A stretch of DNA of 64,000 nucleotides. Source: Thuidium tamariscinum. Taxonomy: Eukaryota; Streptophyta; Bryopsida; Hypnales; Thuidiaceae. Position 1 is the stretch's first letter; each line of letters begins with the position of its first letter. Made by a program: the position numbers and the translations under genes. The notes beneath the pieces are model-generated. The model was given only the letters and a program-made list of their open reading frames with translations, was not told the DNA's origin and did not search any database. The DNA lies in assembly GCA_947034885.2 (NCBI GenBank), contig OX344753.2:26676347-26740346 (forward strand), given 5' to 3'. Of this stretch, positions 23,601 to 35,741 are shown piece after piece.

Positions 23601-26600
23601 TAAAAGGTCATTAAAAAAAGGTGGATGAAAAAACTATTGTTTAGGTCTTCTTATGACCCTCTGAAGTCATCCAAAAGCTATGAAATGGCTCCCCAGGCAC
23701 TACGGGGTTAAATATACTCTACTTTTGTTCAAACATAATGTATGATAGGTTTAGGATTTTTCTTTGTCTCGATCAATTTAAGTTGAAAATCAATTTCAAA
23801 TTCATTGATAGGAAGTGACACGTTTTGCCATTGTTTTCACAACTACCATTCTTTATGATCTTTAAATCTATTGAAGTGTAATTTGTTACAGTTTTAATGA
23901 ATAACAAGAACTGTTGTAAAGAATATGAAAAGCACACTTTGTAAGCTTTTACTTATTTTACAATAATAATTATTGCTATGTAATGTTCTATCTAAGATAC
24001 ATCCTAAACCAAATTTATACAACTTCAACTTTTATGCTTCATATTTTACTATCAATTTCTCTACTTGTTCAAGGTTAAAATAGTTATACTTGTTTCTTCA
24101 AAAACATTGAAATAATGCATTTTCATTTGGATGAATGCCATTCAAAGATGCAATTACTAGAACTAAAAACTTCCATTTTTGAAAGATCTCTTGTTGATAA
24201 AATTGTTCTCCCTCTATTCCAAAGTGATCTTTCTATTGTCCCCAAATGATTTTTCTATTTCCCCAAAATGATTTTTCTATTGTAGAAAGAAGGTAATTGG
24301 AAGGCACTTTCCTACCTATTGTAGCAATTATAGTTGTGAAATCCATAAAAATAGGGAGCATTTATATTTCTATGCCAATTGAGTCTTTTATTTTGCAACC
24401 TTTTCAATAAACAATCCTAAGTATTTGGGTTGAATGGATTTATTGCTCTAATGGAAGGGAGGGTGAATTAATAAGTCAAATCAACAGTATGCAACTCACT
24501 TCTACAACTTCCACCTCTTGAATCTACAATTTGCTTCAATTTTGAAGGCTAGCTTCTACATTTTGGATATACTATACAATGAACAAGTGAATGAGCACAC
24601 AATGAGTAATTGAGTGGCCATTGGTGCTCTTTAGAAATGGTTCAAAAATCAAAAGTTTAAATATTCTAAAACTACATTTTGAAAAGGGTTCCAAAACCTC
24701 AAAGTTTCAAGATGTGCACTACACTTTACTAACAACTTGAAATGGGTTTTAAAAATGTTGTTATCAGCCATAATTCCAAACATTTTGTCCAACAAGGTCA
24801 CTGTAAAGAACACACCTCATTCTCAATATTGTTTTGGCTAAATTTTCACTTTAGTCTCAAAATACTAGGAGATTTTCATAGAAGAACAATCTCAACCATT
24901 GATTGGAAAAAATGATGGCTAAAAGTAGTGTTGCAAGAACTATAGACTACTTGCAAGTAATAAAGCAATACTACGAGAAAAAAAGACAAATTGTCACAAA
25001 ATTTAGAAACACTCATGTATAAATTAATAATAAATAGAAAATCATGAAATAAAAAACTAAAAACTGACCATTTGTAAGTACTTGATGGTGATCAAATTTA
25101 TCCAAAAACATGAAGTTGATACCATCTTCAATGATTAGAAGTGCTCTTCCTAGAGAACCCTATTTGAATGGACTTGGAGGACATAAAATAATATATTTAT
25201 AAAAAAAATCCTTGGTAGGCTTATGCCTACTTAGTGTAGGAATAGACCACTAAAATTTGAACTCTAGATAATTCAATTTGGGCACACCAAATGTCATGAA
25301 AATCCCTAAACCTGAGAGTTTGACAAATTATGAAGCTTCAATTATAACTTCAAAATAAAAAATTTGTTTGAAGAATGGGTATAAATACCATTAAATTAGA
25401 TAGATTCATTAATTATTTCATATTTTTAGGGCTTTGGATTCAAAAGTTAATGGAAAAACCAACAACGTCACTTCATTTGAAAGAGTAAGTAGGACATGTG
25501 TATCTAACTTGTAATGATCTAAGTGAACAAGGATATTATTTTAAAATGGAATGTGTACTTGAGTTAGTTTTAAGAAAAAATTTAATCTTCATTAAAATAA
25601 AATATTTCAAATATTGAAATGGATAGTTTATTAGAACCACTCCTCTAATAAAATTCAATTTTAGGTTTAAATGTTACTAAGGTATATAAATCTCAAATGT
25701 TCAATCTCGTGGTATATGTCTTGTTTGGCCATATAGATTGCAAGATTATAATGATTTAGTGTTGTAAAAGCATATTGAAATTTTCCTAACAACACATTTG
25801 GAGGGAAAATTTGATTTCTAAACCTACTCAAGTGAAAAAACTTTGAACTACATAGTACTTCAAAATCAACATACAAACACATTGGTGAAAGAAAATGTCA
25901 TTCAATTGATTCATTGTCTTCACAAAATGGCTTTGAATAGTTTGAAATGTCAAAAATGATTTTTTTTAAAAGGTGAAAAAAAAACATCTATGGTTGAATT
26001 TCCTTCTACTAAAATGCTTCAAATACATTGGTGAAAAAAATGGCATTCAATTGTGTTGTCTTTGTGAAATGACCTTTGAAATGTCTAAAAATAGCAAAAA
26101 GAAATTGGTGCAAAAGATACATACATTGTTGAACTTACTTCTACTAAAATAATTCTTAGTCTTATAACTTCTTGAATTGTTATGTAACTTTAATCACAAA
26201 AACTAGATTCTAGGAAACTTTTCTAAATTTTTTATTGGAAACAAACATTGTGACTATGAAGAAGAAAAAGGCCACCAAAGTTCAATGTTATTAAAAAATG
26301 TCTACATTTTGAACTTTGAATTGCTCCCAAACATTCAAAACAAGTTGGATTGATATTAAAACTTTATCACAATAACTAGACTTCAAATGAAACAAAATCC
26401 ATTAAATTTTATTGAAAAAAAACATTGAATGAAGGAGAAGCAAGTGCTCAAAGTTACAACCATCATAATGCAATTCCTAAGGGAAATCACTTCTTACCAT
26501 AAAAAGCATTCACTTGGATTAAGAGGGTATTTGATGTGGGGCTATTTACCATAATTATTGTGTTTAAGATGACGATACTTTTACATTAAAAAACTAGAAA

Positions 26601-29392
26601 GGTCATATTTACAATACCTTAAGAATTTTTTTAATTCATTCTTGTGGTTTATTTAATGGAGTTATCTTATATATAACATATAAGAGTTCAATTTGTTCTT
26701 GCCCTTGTTCTTTTTTCACAAATTTTTCCTTCTTTCTACTACATACATGTGTAAGAAATGCTCCATGAAACCAACTATAATGAATTCAATTCAAGTGTCA
26801 CAAACTCAAGTAGCAACTTTTTGCAACAAGTTTACAATTGAACACTTCTACTATGAGGAAATGTAGTCCAAGGTGACAAGTTTATGACAAAGAATTATTC
26901 AAAATGACAACAACCATTTTTTCACATCTTCATCTTGTCAATTTGTGAGAACTTGTCAATTTTTTGTCAACTTGTTGTCAAAAGCTTAATACTATCTATG
27001 GATGACATGAAGAAAAACAAATGATTGCAAAGATAGTTAGTATGCCTAAACTCCAAAGATCCATTGAATAGTTATCAAGGGTATCTTTATCCATTTGGCA
27101 TTAATATCTTAACTTAAAGATCTCTATAGAGAAGTTAAGCTCTCCATATATAGATGAGGTAGTAAGAGGTAGAACACCCCATATGGGATATGTAGTTCAG
27201 AAGTTGTAGGAGCTCAACAGTTCGTAGTTAAGTTTCAAATAGACAATGTGCTAAATTAAAACTTCAAACCTCATTTAGGCATAGTACAATATCTTCTTAC
27301 CAAAAACTTTGAACCAAAAAAAGGTAGGAAATCAAATCAAGTTTCACCTCTAAAAAACCCGTTTGACATTTCAATATTTCAATCAAAATTTATGGACAAA
27401 TTTTAGAGACAAAGTTTTAAATTGTCAGAAAAAAATTTTTGGTCACTTATTGACTAGCTACTACAAAATCTCTAAAGATTGAAGCAATAGGAGAGAAAAC
27501 CCGGACCTACATACTTGCCGATAGACTTAGCACCCTACAAGACACTACTTGCATTGGCTATATTTCCCAATTTTATTCCCACATTCGCTATCATCTACCA
27601 AGGTTTCCCTTCATGGCATCATTCAAGTCTTCTAAAAGGGCCCGTAAAAAATTTATATGGATGTTATCTATCAAGGCTAATTTATTTATAAAAATTTCTA
27701 CTATGTGATGTGTTCATACATAATGAAAGAACAATGTTTGAACTCTCCAATGCTTACTCATAGTGGTTAATCCCTAAAGACCAAACTCAATTTTTTGGCA
27801 ACATAGCAATTTGAGGCAACTCATGATGAATGGAGTTTGTTTGTTTTTTCTTTGAATTTTTAATTCAACATGTGCCCAAAGTGTAGCTTGAATCCTTGAA
27901 GGACTAACATGCTTCAAACAGTGGAGGTTTTCAATGAATTCTAGGACTTTCATATTATTGTGAGATCTGCTGTGAATAAATTTTTTAATTTTAACCGTAC
28001 AAAAATATAGATTACTTTATCTAATGTGCATATAATGGATTTTAGGAAATTTGGACCATTAGATCTTTAGATTATAACAATTTTGGATGATTAACTTCAT
28101 AGGCCTAAACTGCAGGTTTTGGAGAAAGACCACGAGAAAAGAATTAATGAAAAGATGAATAAATATTTTTTAACCCGTCCAAAAAAATTATTTCAAATCT
28201 ATAACAAATTATTATTTTTTTATTTGAAAATTTGAAGAAAAAAATCTCTCAAATTTGTACATATTTCAAGCATGAAGACCAAGAAGTCAATTAAAAAGGA
28301 ACTGGATCTTACAAAATTATTAAAAATTTATACATGGATAAATTTTTGAAATTTTAAAACTTGTATTATTATCATATTTATTGGAATATATTTTAAAAAT
28401 TTGAAATCATTTTAATTATTTTGTGTCATTAATTACACATCATTGAACCTTTCATTCAATTTTTTTTTAAAACAACAATTTTTAAAAAAAATTCAAATTA
28501 TTTTGATGTGTGTGGATTATAGCATAAAATTTTGTAAGAATTTTTTTTTTCCATATCTACTATTTGTTTCATGAAAAAACATTATACTTGCTCTCTTTTC
28601 CTACTAGACTACATTCTCAACTACAATTCGTAAATTAATTTGTAACTACTTTTGATATTTAGAATTAAAGAATCGAAAAATGCAAAAAATATGTAAACTT
28701 TTTTTTGGACAAGATCGTAGTTCCCCGAATATTGAGATTTGTTTCACCCTTCCAAGAAATTGCCATTGAAAACTTTGGAGAAGACACATTATATCCTCTT
28801 AGTCCTTGGGGTAAATGACCAACAATTTTCATAACATTTGACTACATGATTAAAAAAACGGTATTGCATGATAAGTGCTTTTCTTTGATCTTAGGAAAAA
28901 TGGGGCAGTTCAAAAAAATTATGTAAAATTCACTTTTTGAATAAACAAAAAAAATTAGTTAAATAAATTTACATCTTTGTGAAAAGCTTGGACTCATTCC
29001 ATTTTCATTACTTAGATGAAAGTATTTTAACTAATTTTAGTTTGGAGTAGTTTGCGGTTAGTTATGAAATCTCTATTTAAAAATATTTATTTTCTAGTTT
29101 TACTTGAATTTTTACTTTTTTAAATTCCTTGAAACATTAGGTGATGATTTTTCATTTGAATATTATAACCATTGTGATTGGCATTTTTCATTTGCATAAA
29201 TAAATTGTTTACAATTTAGTACTTTGAATTATTTTCTACTTCTTCCTACAAACTATTTTGATCACAATGTTGGAGCACTCTAGGAGAAAACATAGTCAAG
29301 AACCTTGAAGATGTTGAATTAAAAATGCAGTGAAAATTGCAAGATGTAGACATCATTGCGCAGCAACAATCATTCTTTAATTCTTTCATAAA
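20661..29392. other. AT-rich repeat DNA of the left arm, no gene seen
   Basis: About 8.7 kb with only short, low-complexity frames (70 codons or fewer). It contains at least three dispersed repeat types that recur outside the palindrome: about 23050-23630 resembles 61310-61870; 25130-25260 is inverse to 56750-56880; and about 28780-28830 is inverse to 61145-61200. Part of 21530-22450 resembles 29393-30310. Mirrored at 37789-46520. Confidence 0.6.
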
Positions 29393-30310
29393 CCCCTAAA
29401 GGACCAAGGCCATTTTTTGTCAAAAAACTCTCAAAACTGCCATTTCTATTGCATTCATCCAAAGAAACAAAAAATACATTTTCTAAAGAATCTAACCAGT
29501 GCATCTTATACTCAACTTCACTAAAATCATGTGGTAAAGATTTCATGAAGTTTGGCGGTATAGATTGGAAGATATAAGCATTCAAAGTTGGAAATACGAG
29601 TTCTTTGAATAGTGGTGTGTATTTTCAGATGACTTTGACCGCCTTTTGTAAAAAAATTTGCAGTATAGAATTGAAATTTATAATTATTTTTGTTGAATAA
29701 ATGTGTTGAGAGTCTATGAAAAGAATTTCATACCAAAAACACTTGATTTTCATTCTTTAAAAAATTGTTACGTAGATGTAGGTCCGAGAGTGGAAGAAAA
29801 ACTAAGTCGTTTGTGATTCTAAGATGGGACTGAAATACAATAATCCCAACGGTGAGATTTTTTTAGCAAGTGAACATAACCTTGTTCAACAATATTTTTT
29901 GATAAATTGTAAAAATTGCATTTAGAACTAAATCCTATTAGTTATTTTTTGAAGAAGATGTTTAGATTGTCCAAAAAACAAGATTGTCCATAATTCTCAT
30001 GATAAGTCCAAATAGAGTGAATCACAACTTCAAATGTAGGCAAGAATATATTATTCTAGAAAAAAAAACTTGAAAAATTTAATTTTGACTTTTTGTAAAA
30101 AAACATTTATCTACCAAATGAAATTTTAAGATTTTTGTGGTACAACTTTTGCACCCAATTACCAATTGAAATAAAAGTTACATTCCCACAAAGCTAATCA
30201 GTCTTCTTTACATTGTGCAAAATTTTCAAAAATTTTCACCAAAAATTGAAGTCATAGCAACCAGCCTAAAATCCATTTTGTCCCCCCAGGGGACAATGGT
30301 CCTTTAGGAG
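29393..30310. repeat. AT-rich repeat unit with TAAAGGACC inverted ends
   Basis: CCCCTAAAGGACCAAGG at 29393-29409 is inverse to CAATGGTCCTTTAGGAG at 30294-30310. Outer flanks are also roughly inverse (CTTTAATTCTTTCATAAA against TTAATTCATTCATATGAGG). Relatives lie at about 21534-22450 and, inverted, at 58540-59330. No protein motif seen. Confidence 0.5.
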
Positions 30311-30788
30311 TTAATTCATTCATATGAGGAAAACATGATACAATATACAAAATAAATATTTTTAAGAGTGAATTGCACAATCTTTGAAGAGAATTATTTT
30401 GGATTTATGGCAAGTATCATCAATAATTACTTACTTGTAAGGAAGGTTTCAATATACTTTCTACAAAAAATTTCTTATTTGACAAAAGTAAAAGAATATA
30501 ATTTCTTTCACTTTATTCTAAACTGAAGAATATAAGAACACAAGTCAAAATAAAAGTGTTGTCTTCCTTTTACTTTATGAGAATATATAAGAACATCTAT
30601 ATAAAATAAGGAATATTATAAAAAAATCTATTTACATTTCCACATATATGAAGTTTACATTTATATAAAACTTTGTTTATTTAAAAATTTAAGTATTTTA
30701 TATAAGATATAAGTATTGAAATACAAGAACATAATTACTACTATGTTGCATACATTCTATTATTCAAAAATAGACATAACAATAAGTT

Positions 30789-31439
30789 GTGCTAAATTCT
30801 TTGAACCTAAAAATGAGGCGCAGAGGTGGAAAAAACCTCCCTGTACGGCCCAAATTTTGTAGTTGTTTTGAATGCAAAACGAACACCCGCTGTGGAAAAT
30901 ATGTGGACAAGCGGACATACAATGCACACAAACGCCGCGAACAAGAGAGGGAAATTCAATTACAAAGAGAACAAGAATTACTTGGCGTTCAAGGAGCAAA
31001 AGTTGCAGATGTATCAACTCCAGAAGCTGTCAATGTTGAAACGGATGAACCCCCATTTGAACCAGCTCCAATGGCACCAGAAGCAACTTTATCTCCACCT
31101 GAATCACATGAAGTGCCATTTGATCAAACAATGCAACACCCACAGGAACACGTGGATGTAGAAGAATCACAAGAATTAGATGCACTACATGAATTTAAGA
31201 TGACAATGAAGCATGTATTGATTAAAGTACAAGCGGAATGGGACAACAAGAAAATGTCAATCGAGTTACAAGATTACATGCTTGATCAAATGTTTTCAGG
31301 ATTGGAAATACCGGTAGAGCCAGGGAAAGAAAAATTAGGCGATGTATTGAGGAACATGCCAAGGGATTGGAAAGGAGACTTGGAAGGTCCATCGACTACA
31401 CCATCGTCTTTCAGAAGGCTTCTTACTATGTACAAGTAG
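30789..31439 (+). CDS. CxCxxC zinc-finger ORF, possible CACTA-type protein (centre copy 1)
   Basis: A 216-codon frame. Residues about 9-50 hold a basic start (KMRRRGGKNLPVRPK), then CSCFECKTNTRCGKYVDKRT and YNAHKRREQ, giving the pattern CxCxxC...C...H seen at the N-terminus of Tnp2/CACTA-related and similar transposon proteins in basal plants and animals. This is recognition by pattern, not by alignment. A charged linker (REQEREIQLQREQELLG), a Pro/Glu-rich disordered part (about 75-130) and a helical C-terminus (HEFKMTMKHVLIKVQAEWD, LDQMFSGLEIPV) follow. It ends TMYK-stop 18 bases before the palindrome spacer. If a transposase core once followed, it is gone, so this is either an N-terminal fragment or an accessory DNA-binding protein. 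Start alternatives: the first ATG or the internal M at residue 9. Confidence 0.55.
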   Translation: MLNSLNLKMRRRGGKNLPVRPKFCSCFECKTNTRCGKYVDKRTYNAHKRREQEREIQLQREQELLGVQGAKVADVSTPEAVNVETDEPPFEPAPMAPEATLSPPESHEVPFDQTMQHPQEHVDVEESQELDALHEFKMTMKHVLIKVQAEWDNKKMSIELQDYMLDQMFSGLEIPVEPGKEKLGDVLRNMPRDWKGDLEGPSTTPSSFRRLLTMYK

Positions 31440-31453
31440 TGAAGCATGGTTGA

Positions 31454-31603
31454 GCCAATTCTCCTAAGCCAATTCTTTTGGTACCTAGTGAAGATGACAC
31501 TCTTGTAATCAGTGGTGCTACGCAATGTGAGTGTAGTGGTCCTACCAAGTTCAAGCGATTATATAGGATTCATGGAGAAATATGCACTCAGTGTGGCTCG
31601 TAA
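31454..31603 (+). CDS. Cys-rich tail fragment in the palindrome spacer (copy 1)
   Basis: A 49-codon open stretch without its own ATG, ending TAA at 31601-31603. It encodes KPILLVPSEDDTLVISGA, then CECSGPTKFKRLYRIHG, then ICTQCGS-stop: a CxC...CxxC metal-binding tail. The composition is clearly protein-like. It is in a different frame from the 216-codon ORF just upstream, so it is either its former C-terminal exon, joined by splicing or separated by a frameshift, or the end of another gene cut by the palindrome. Because it lies in the asymmetric spacer it exists once per palindrome. Confidence 0.45.
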   Translation, partial: ANSPKPILLVPSEDDTLVISGATQCECSGPTKFKRLYRIHGEICTQCGS

Positions 31604-31656
31604 AAAATTGGCTCGTGAGCATATTCTTCTGTACCCAAACACATTCTCTACCTTTG
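31458..31656. other. 199-bp asymmetric palindrome spacer (copy 1)
   Basis: The arms meet at GGTTGAGCCA (ending 31457) and TGGCTCAACC (from 31657). The spacer is unique and not self-complementary. Just at its left edge GCCAATTCT occurs twice, 14 bases apart. GTGGCTC, the first bases of the right arm, also occurs inside the spacer at about 31592-31600. Confidence 0.85.
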
Positions 31657-33072
31657 TGGCTCAACCATGCTTCACTACTTGTACATAGTAAGAAGCCTTC
31701 TGAAAGACGATGGTGTAGTCGATGGACCTTCCAAGTCTCCTTTCCAATCCCTTGGCATGTTCCTCAATACATCGCCTAATTTTTCTTTCCCTGGCTCTAC
31801 CGGTATTTCCAATCCTGAAAACATTTGATCAAGCATGTAATCTTGTAACTCGATTGACATTTTCTTGTTGTCCCATTCCGCTTGTACTTTAATCAATACA
31901 TGCTTCATTGTCATCTTAAATTCATGTAGTGCATCTAATTCTTGTGATTCTTCTACATCCACGTGTTCCTGTGGGTGTTGCATTGTTTGATCAAATGGCA
32001 CTTCATGTGATTCAGGTGGAGATAAAGTTGCTTCTGGTGCCATTGGAGCTGGTTCAAATGGGGGTTCATCCGTTTCAACATTGACAGCTTCTGGAGTTGA
32101 TACATCTGCAACTTTTGCTCCTTGAACGCCAAGTAATTCTTGTTCTCTTTGTAATTGAATTTCCCTCTCTTGTTCGCGGCGTTTGTGTGCATTGTATGTC
32201 CGCTTGTCCACATATTTTCCACAGCGGGTGTTCGTTTTGCATTCAAAACAACTACAAAATTTGGGCCGTACAGGGAGGTTTTTTCCACCTCTGCGCCTCA
32301 TTTTTAGGTTCAAAGAATTTAGCACAACTTATTGTTATGTCTATTTTTGAATAATAGAATGTATGCAACATAGTAGTAATTATGTTCTTGTATTTCAATA
32401 CTTATATCTTATATAAAATACTTAAATTTTTAAATAAACAAAGTTTTATATAAATGTAAACTTCATATATGTGGAAATGTAAATAGATTTTTTTATAATA
32501 TTCCTTATTTTATATAGATGTTCTTATATATTCTCATAAAGTAAAAGGAAGACAACACTTTTATTTTGACTTGTGTTCTTATATTCTTCAGTTTAGAATA
32601 AAGTGAAAGAAATTATATTCTTTTACTTTTGTCAAATAAGAAATTTTTTGTAGAAAGTATATTGAAACCTTCCTTACAAGTAAGTAATTATTGATGATAC
32701 TTGCCATAAATCCAAAATAATTCTCTTCAAAGATTGTGCAATTCACTCTTAAAAATATTTATTTTGTATATTGTATCATGTTTTCCTCATATGAATGAAT
32801 TAACTCCTAAAGGACCATTGTCCCCTGGGGGGACAAAATGGATTTTAGGCTGGTTGCTATGACTTCAATTTTTGGTGAAAATTTTTGAAAATTTTGCACA
32901 ATGTAAAGAAGACTGATTAGCTTTGTGGGAATGTAACTTTTATTTCAATTGGTAATTGGGTGCAAAAGTTGTACCACAAAAATCTTAAAATTTCATTTGG
33001 TAGATAAATGTTTTTTTACAAAAAGTCAAAATTAAATTTTTCAAGTTTTTTTTTCTAGAATAATATATTCTT
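31657..33072. repeat. start of the right arm as seen in contig 1
   Basis: Exact inverse of 30042-31457 and the same sequence as 35724-37139. The contig stops at 33072 in a T-rich stretch at the edge of the N gap. Confidence 0.85.
31675..32325 (-). CDS. CxCxxC zinc-finger ORF, opposite arm (centre copy 1)
   Basis: Inverse copy of 30789-31439, identical over all 216 codons. The two genes converge on the spacer, so transcripts running through the centre would be self-complementary. If the duplicated centre is an assembly overlap, this is the same gene as 35742-36392. Confidence 0.55.
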   Translation of the reverse strand: MLNSLNLKMRRRGGKNLPVRPKFCSCFECKTNTRCGKYVDKRTYNAHKRREQEREIQLQREQELLGVQGAKVADVSTPEAVNVETDEPPFEPAPMAPEATLSPPESHEVPFDQTMQHPQEHVDVEESQELDALHEFKMTMKHVLIKVQAEWDNKKMSIELQDYMLDQMFSGLEIPVEPGKEKLGDVLRNMPRDWKGDLEGPSTTPSSFRRLLTMYK

Positions 33073-33272
33073 NNNNNNNNNNNNNNNNNNNNNNNNNNNN
33101 NNNNNNNNNNNNNNNNNNNNNNNNNNNNNNNNNNNNNNNNNNNNNNNNNNNNNNNNNNNNNNNNNNNNNNNNNNNNNNNNNNNNNNNNNNNNNNNNNNNN
33201 NNNNNNNNNNNNNNNNNNNNNNNNNNNNNNNNNNNNNNNNNNNNNNNNNNNNNNNNNNNNNNNNNNNNNNNN
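33073..33272. other. 200-N assembly gap
   Basis: Exactly 200 N, a typical placeholder length rather than a measured gap. Sequence on its left (29206-33072) equals sequence on its right (33273-37139), so the joined contigs probably overlap and no sequence is missing. Confidence 0.9.
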
Positions 33273-35524
33273 TGTTTACAATTTAGTACTTTGAATTATT
33301 TTCTACTTCTTCCTACAAACTATTTTGATCACAATGTTGGAGCACTCTAGGAGAAAACATAGTCAAGAACCTTGAAGATGTTGAATTAAAAATGCAGTGA
33401 AAATTGCAAGATGTAGACATCATTGCGCAGCAACAATCATTCTTTAATTCTTTCATAAACCCCTAAAGGACCAAGGCCATTTTTTGTCAAAAAACTCTCA
33501 AAACTGCCATTTCTATTGCATTCATCCAAAGAAACAAAAAATACATTTTCTAAAGAATCTAACCAGTGCATCTTATACTCAACTTCACTAAAATCATGTG
33601 GTAAAGATTTCATGAAGTTTGGCGGTATAGATTGGAAGATATAAGCATTCAAAGTTGGAAATACGAGTTCTTTGAATAGTGGTGTGTATTTTCAGATGAC
33701 TTTGACCGCCTTTTGTAAAAAAATTTGCAGTATAGAATTGAAATTTATAATTATTTTTGTTGAATAAATGTGTTGAGAGTCTATGAAAAGAATTTCATAC
33801 CAAAAACACTTGATTTTCATTCTTTAAAAAATTGTTACGTAGATGTAGGTCCGAGAGTGGAAGAAAAACTAAGTCGTTTGTGATTCTAAGATGGGACTGA
33901 AATACAATAATCCCAACGGTGAGATTTTTTTAGCAAGTGAACATAACCTTGTTCAACAATATTTTTTGATAAATTGTAAAAATTGCATTTAGAACTAAAT
34001 CCTATTAGTTATTTTTTGAAGAAGATGTTTAGATTGTCCAAAAAACAAGATTGTCCATAATTCTCATGATAAGTCCAAATAGAGTGAATCACAACTTCAA
34101 ATGTAGGCAAGAATATATTATTCTAGAAAAAAAAACTTGAAAAATTTAATTTTGACTTTTTGTAAAAAAACATTTATCTACCAAATGAAATTTTAAGATT
34201 TTTGTGGTACAACTTTTGCACCCAATTACCAATTGAAATAAAAGTTACATTCCCACAAAGCTAATCAGTCTTCTTTACATTGTGCAAAATTTTCAAAAAT
34301 TTTCACCAAAAATTGAAGTCATAGCAACCAGCCTAAAATCCATTTTGTCCCCCCAGGGGACAATGGTCCTTTAGGAGTTAATTCATTCATATGAGGAAAA
34401 CATGATACAATATACAAAATAAATATTTTTAAGAGTGAATTGCACAATCTTTGAAGAGAATTATTTTGGATTTATGGCAAGTATCATCAATAATTACTTA
34501 CTTGTAAGGAAGGTTTCAATATACTTTCTACAAAAAATTTCTTATTTGACAAAAGTAAAAGAATATAATTTCTTTCACTTTATTCTAAACTGAAGAATAT
34601 AAGAACACAAGTCAAAATAAAAGTGTTGTCTTCCTTTTACTTTATGAGAATATATAAGAACATCTATATAAAATAAGGAATATTATAAAAAAATCTATTT
34701 ACATTTCCACATATATGAAGTTTACATTTATATAAAACTTTGTTTATTTAAAAATTTAAGTATTTTATATAAGATATAAGTATTGAAATACAAGAACATA
34801 ATTACTACTATGTTGCATACATTCTATTATTCAAAAATAGACATAACAATAAGTTGTGCTAAATTCTTTGAACCTAAAAATGAGGCGCAGAGGTGGAAAA
34901 AACCTCCCTGTACGGCCCAAATTTTGTAGTTGTTTTGAATGCAAAACGAACACCCGCTGTGGAAAATATGTGGACAAGCGGACATACAATGCACACAAAC
35001 GCCGCGAACAAGAGAGGGAAATTCAATTACAAAGAGAACAAGAATTACTTGGCGTTCAAGGAGCAAAAGTTGCAGATGTATCAACTCCAGAAGCTGTCAA
35101 TGTTGAAACGGATGAACCCCCATTTGAACCAGCTCCAATGGCACCAGAAGCAACTTTATCTCCACCTGAATCACATGAAGTGCCATTTGATCAAACAATG
35201 CAACACCCACAGGAACACGTGGATGTAGAAGAATCACAAGAATTAGATGCACTACATGAATTTAAGATGACAATGAAGCATGTATTGATTAAAGTACAAG
35301 CGGAATGGGACAACAAGAAAATGTCAATCGAGTTACAAGATTACATGCTTGATCAAATGTTTTCAGGATTGGAAATACCGGTAGAGCCAGGGAAAGAAAA
35401 ATTAGGCGATGTATTGAGGAACATGCCAAGGGATTGGAAAGGAGACTTGGAAGGTCCATCGACTACACCATCGTCTTTCAGAAGGCTTCTTACTATGTAC
35501 AAGTAGTGAAGCATGGTTGAGCCA
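33273..35524. repeat. end of the left arm as seen in contig 2
   Basis: Same sequence as 29206-31457, offset by 4,067. It most likely duplicates that stretch because of an unmerged contig overlap. Confidence 0.85.
34856..35506 (+). CDS. CxCxxC zinc-finger ORF (centre copy 2)
   Basis: Identical to 30789-31439 (offset 4,067). Probably the same genomic gene represented twice; see that entry for domains. Confidence 0.5.
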   Translation: MLNSLNLKMRRRGGKNLPVRPKFCSCFECKTNTRCGKYVDKRTYNAHKRREQEREIQLQREQELLGVQGAKVADVSTPEAVNVETDEPPFEPAPMAPEATLSPPESHEVPFDQTMQHPQEHVDVEESQELDALHEFKMTMKHVLIKVQAEWDNKKMSIELQDYMLDQMFSGLEIPVEPGKEKLGDVLRNMPRDWKGDLEGPSTTPSSFRRLLTMYK

Positions 35525-35670
35525 ATTCTCCTAAGCCAATTCTTTTGGTACCTAGTGAAGATGACACTCTTGTAATCAGTGGTGCTACGCAATGTGAGTG
35601 TAGTGGTCCTACCAAGTTCAAGCGATTATATAGGATTCATGGAGAAATATGCACTCAGTGTGGCTCGTAA
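35521..35670 (+). CDS. Cys-rich tail fragment in the palindrome spacer (copy 2)
   Basis: Identical to 31454-31603, and in the same orientation. The shared orientation shows that both contigs cross the centre in the same direction. Confidence 0.4.
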   Translation, partial: ANSPKPILLVPSEDDTLVISGATQCECSGPTKFKRLYRIHGEICTQCGS

Positions 35671-35723
35671 AAAATTGGCTCGTGAGCATATTCTTCTGTA
35701 CCCAAACACATTCTCTACCTTTG
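35525..35723. other. 199-bp asymmetric palindrome spacer (copy 2)
   Basis: Same sequence and orientation as 31458-31656, with the same arm junctions. Confidence 0.85.
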
Positions 35724-35741
35724 TGGCTCAACCATGCTTCA

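Larger units (their letters stand above)
14709..31457. repeat. left arm of giant palindrome (16,749 bp)
   Basis: Position x in this arm corresponds to 67181 minus x in the right arm (35724-52472). Every open frame I compared is the same length and sequence in both arms, and line-by-line spot checks (24291-24300 with 42881-42890, and several others) agree exactly. The arm holds an orphan exon, MECR exons and the zinc-ribbon ORF (all minus strand), about 10 kb of AT-rich repeats, and the 216-codon CxCxxC ORF (plus strand) at its inner end. Confidence 0.9.

Noticed and set aside
29370-29585. 71-codon minus frame present in three copies
   Set aside because: Its repetition comes only from the palindrome and the duplicated centre. 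The family relatives at 21.5 and 59 kb do not keep the frame open.
30760-31161. 85- and 111-codon frames over the CxCxxC ORF (and their copies)
   Set aside because: Alternative-frame and antisense shadows of the 216-codon ORF, which has the coherent zinc-finger pattern.
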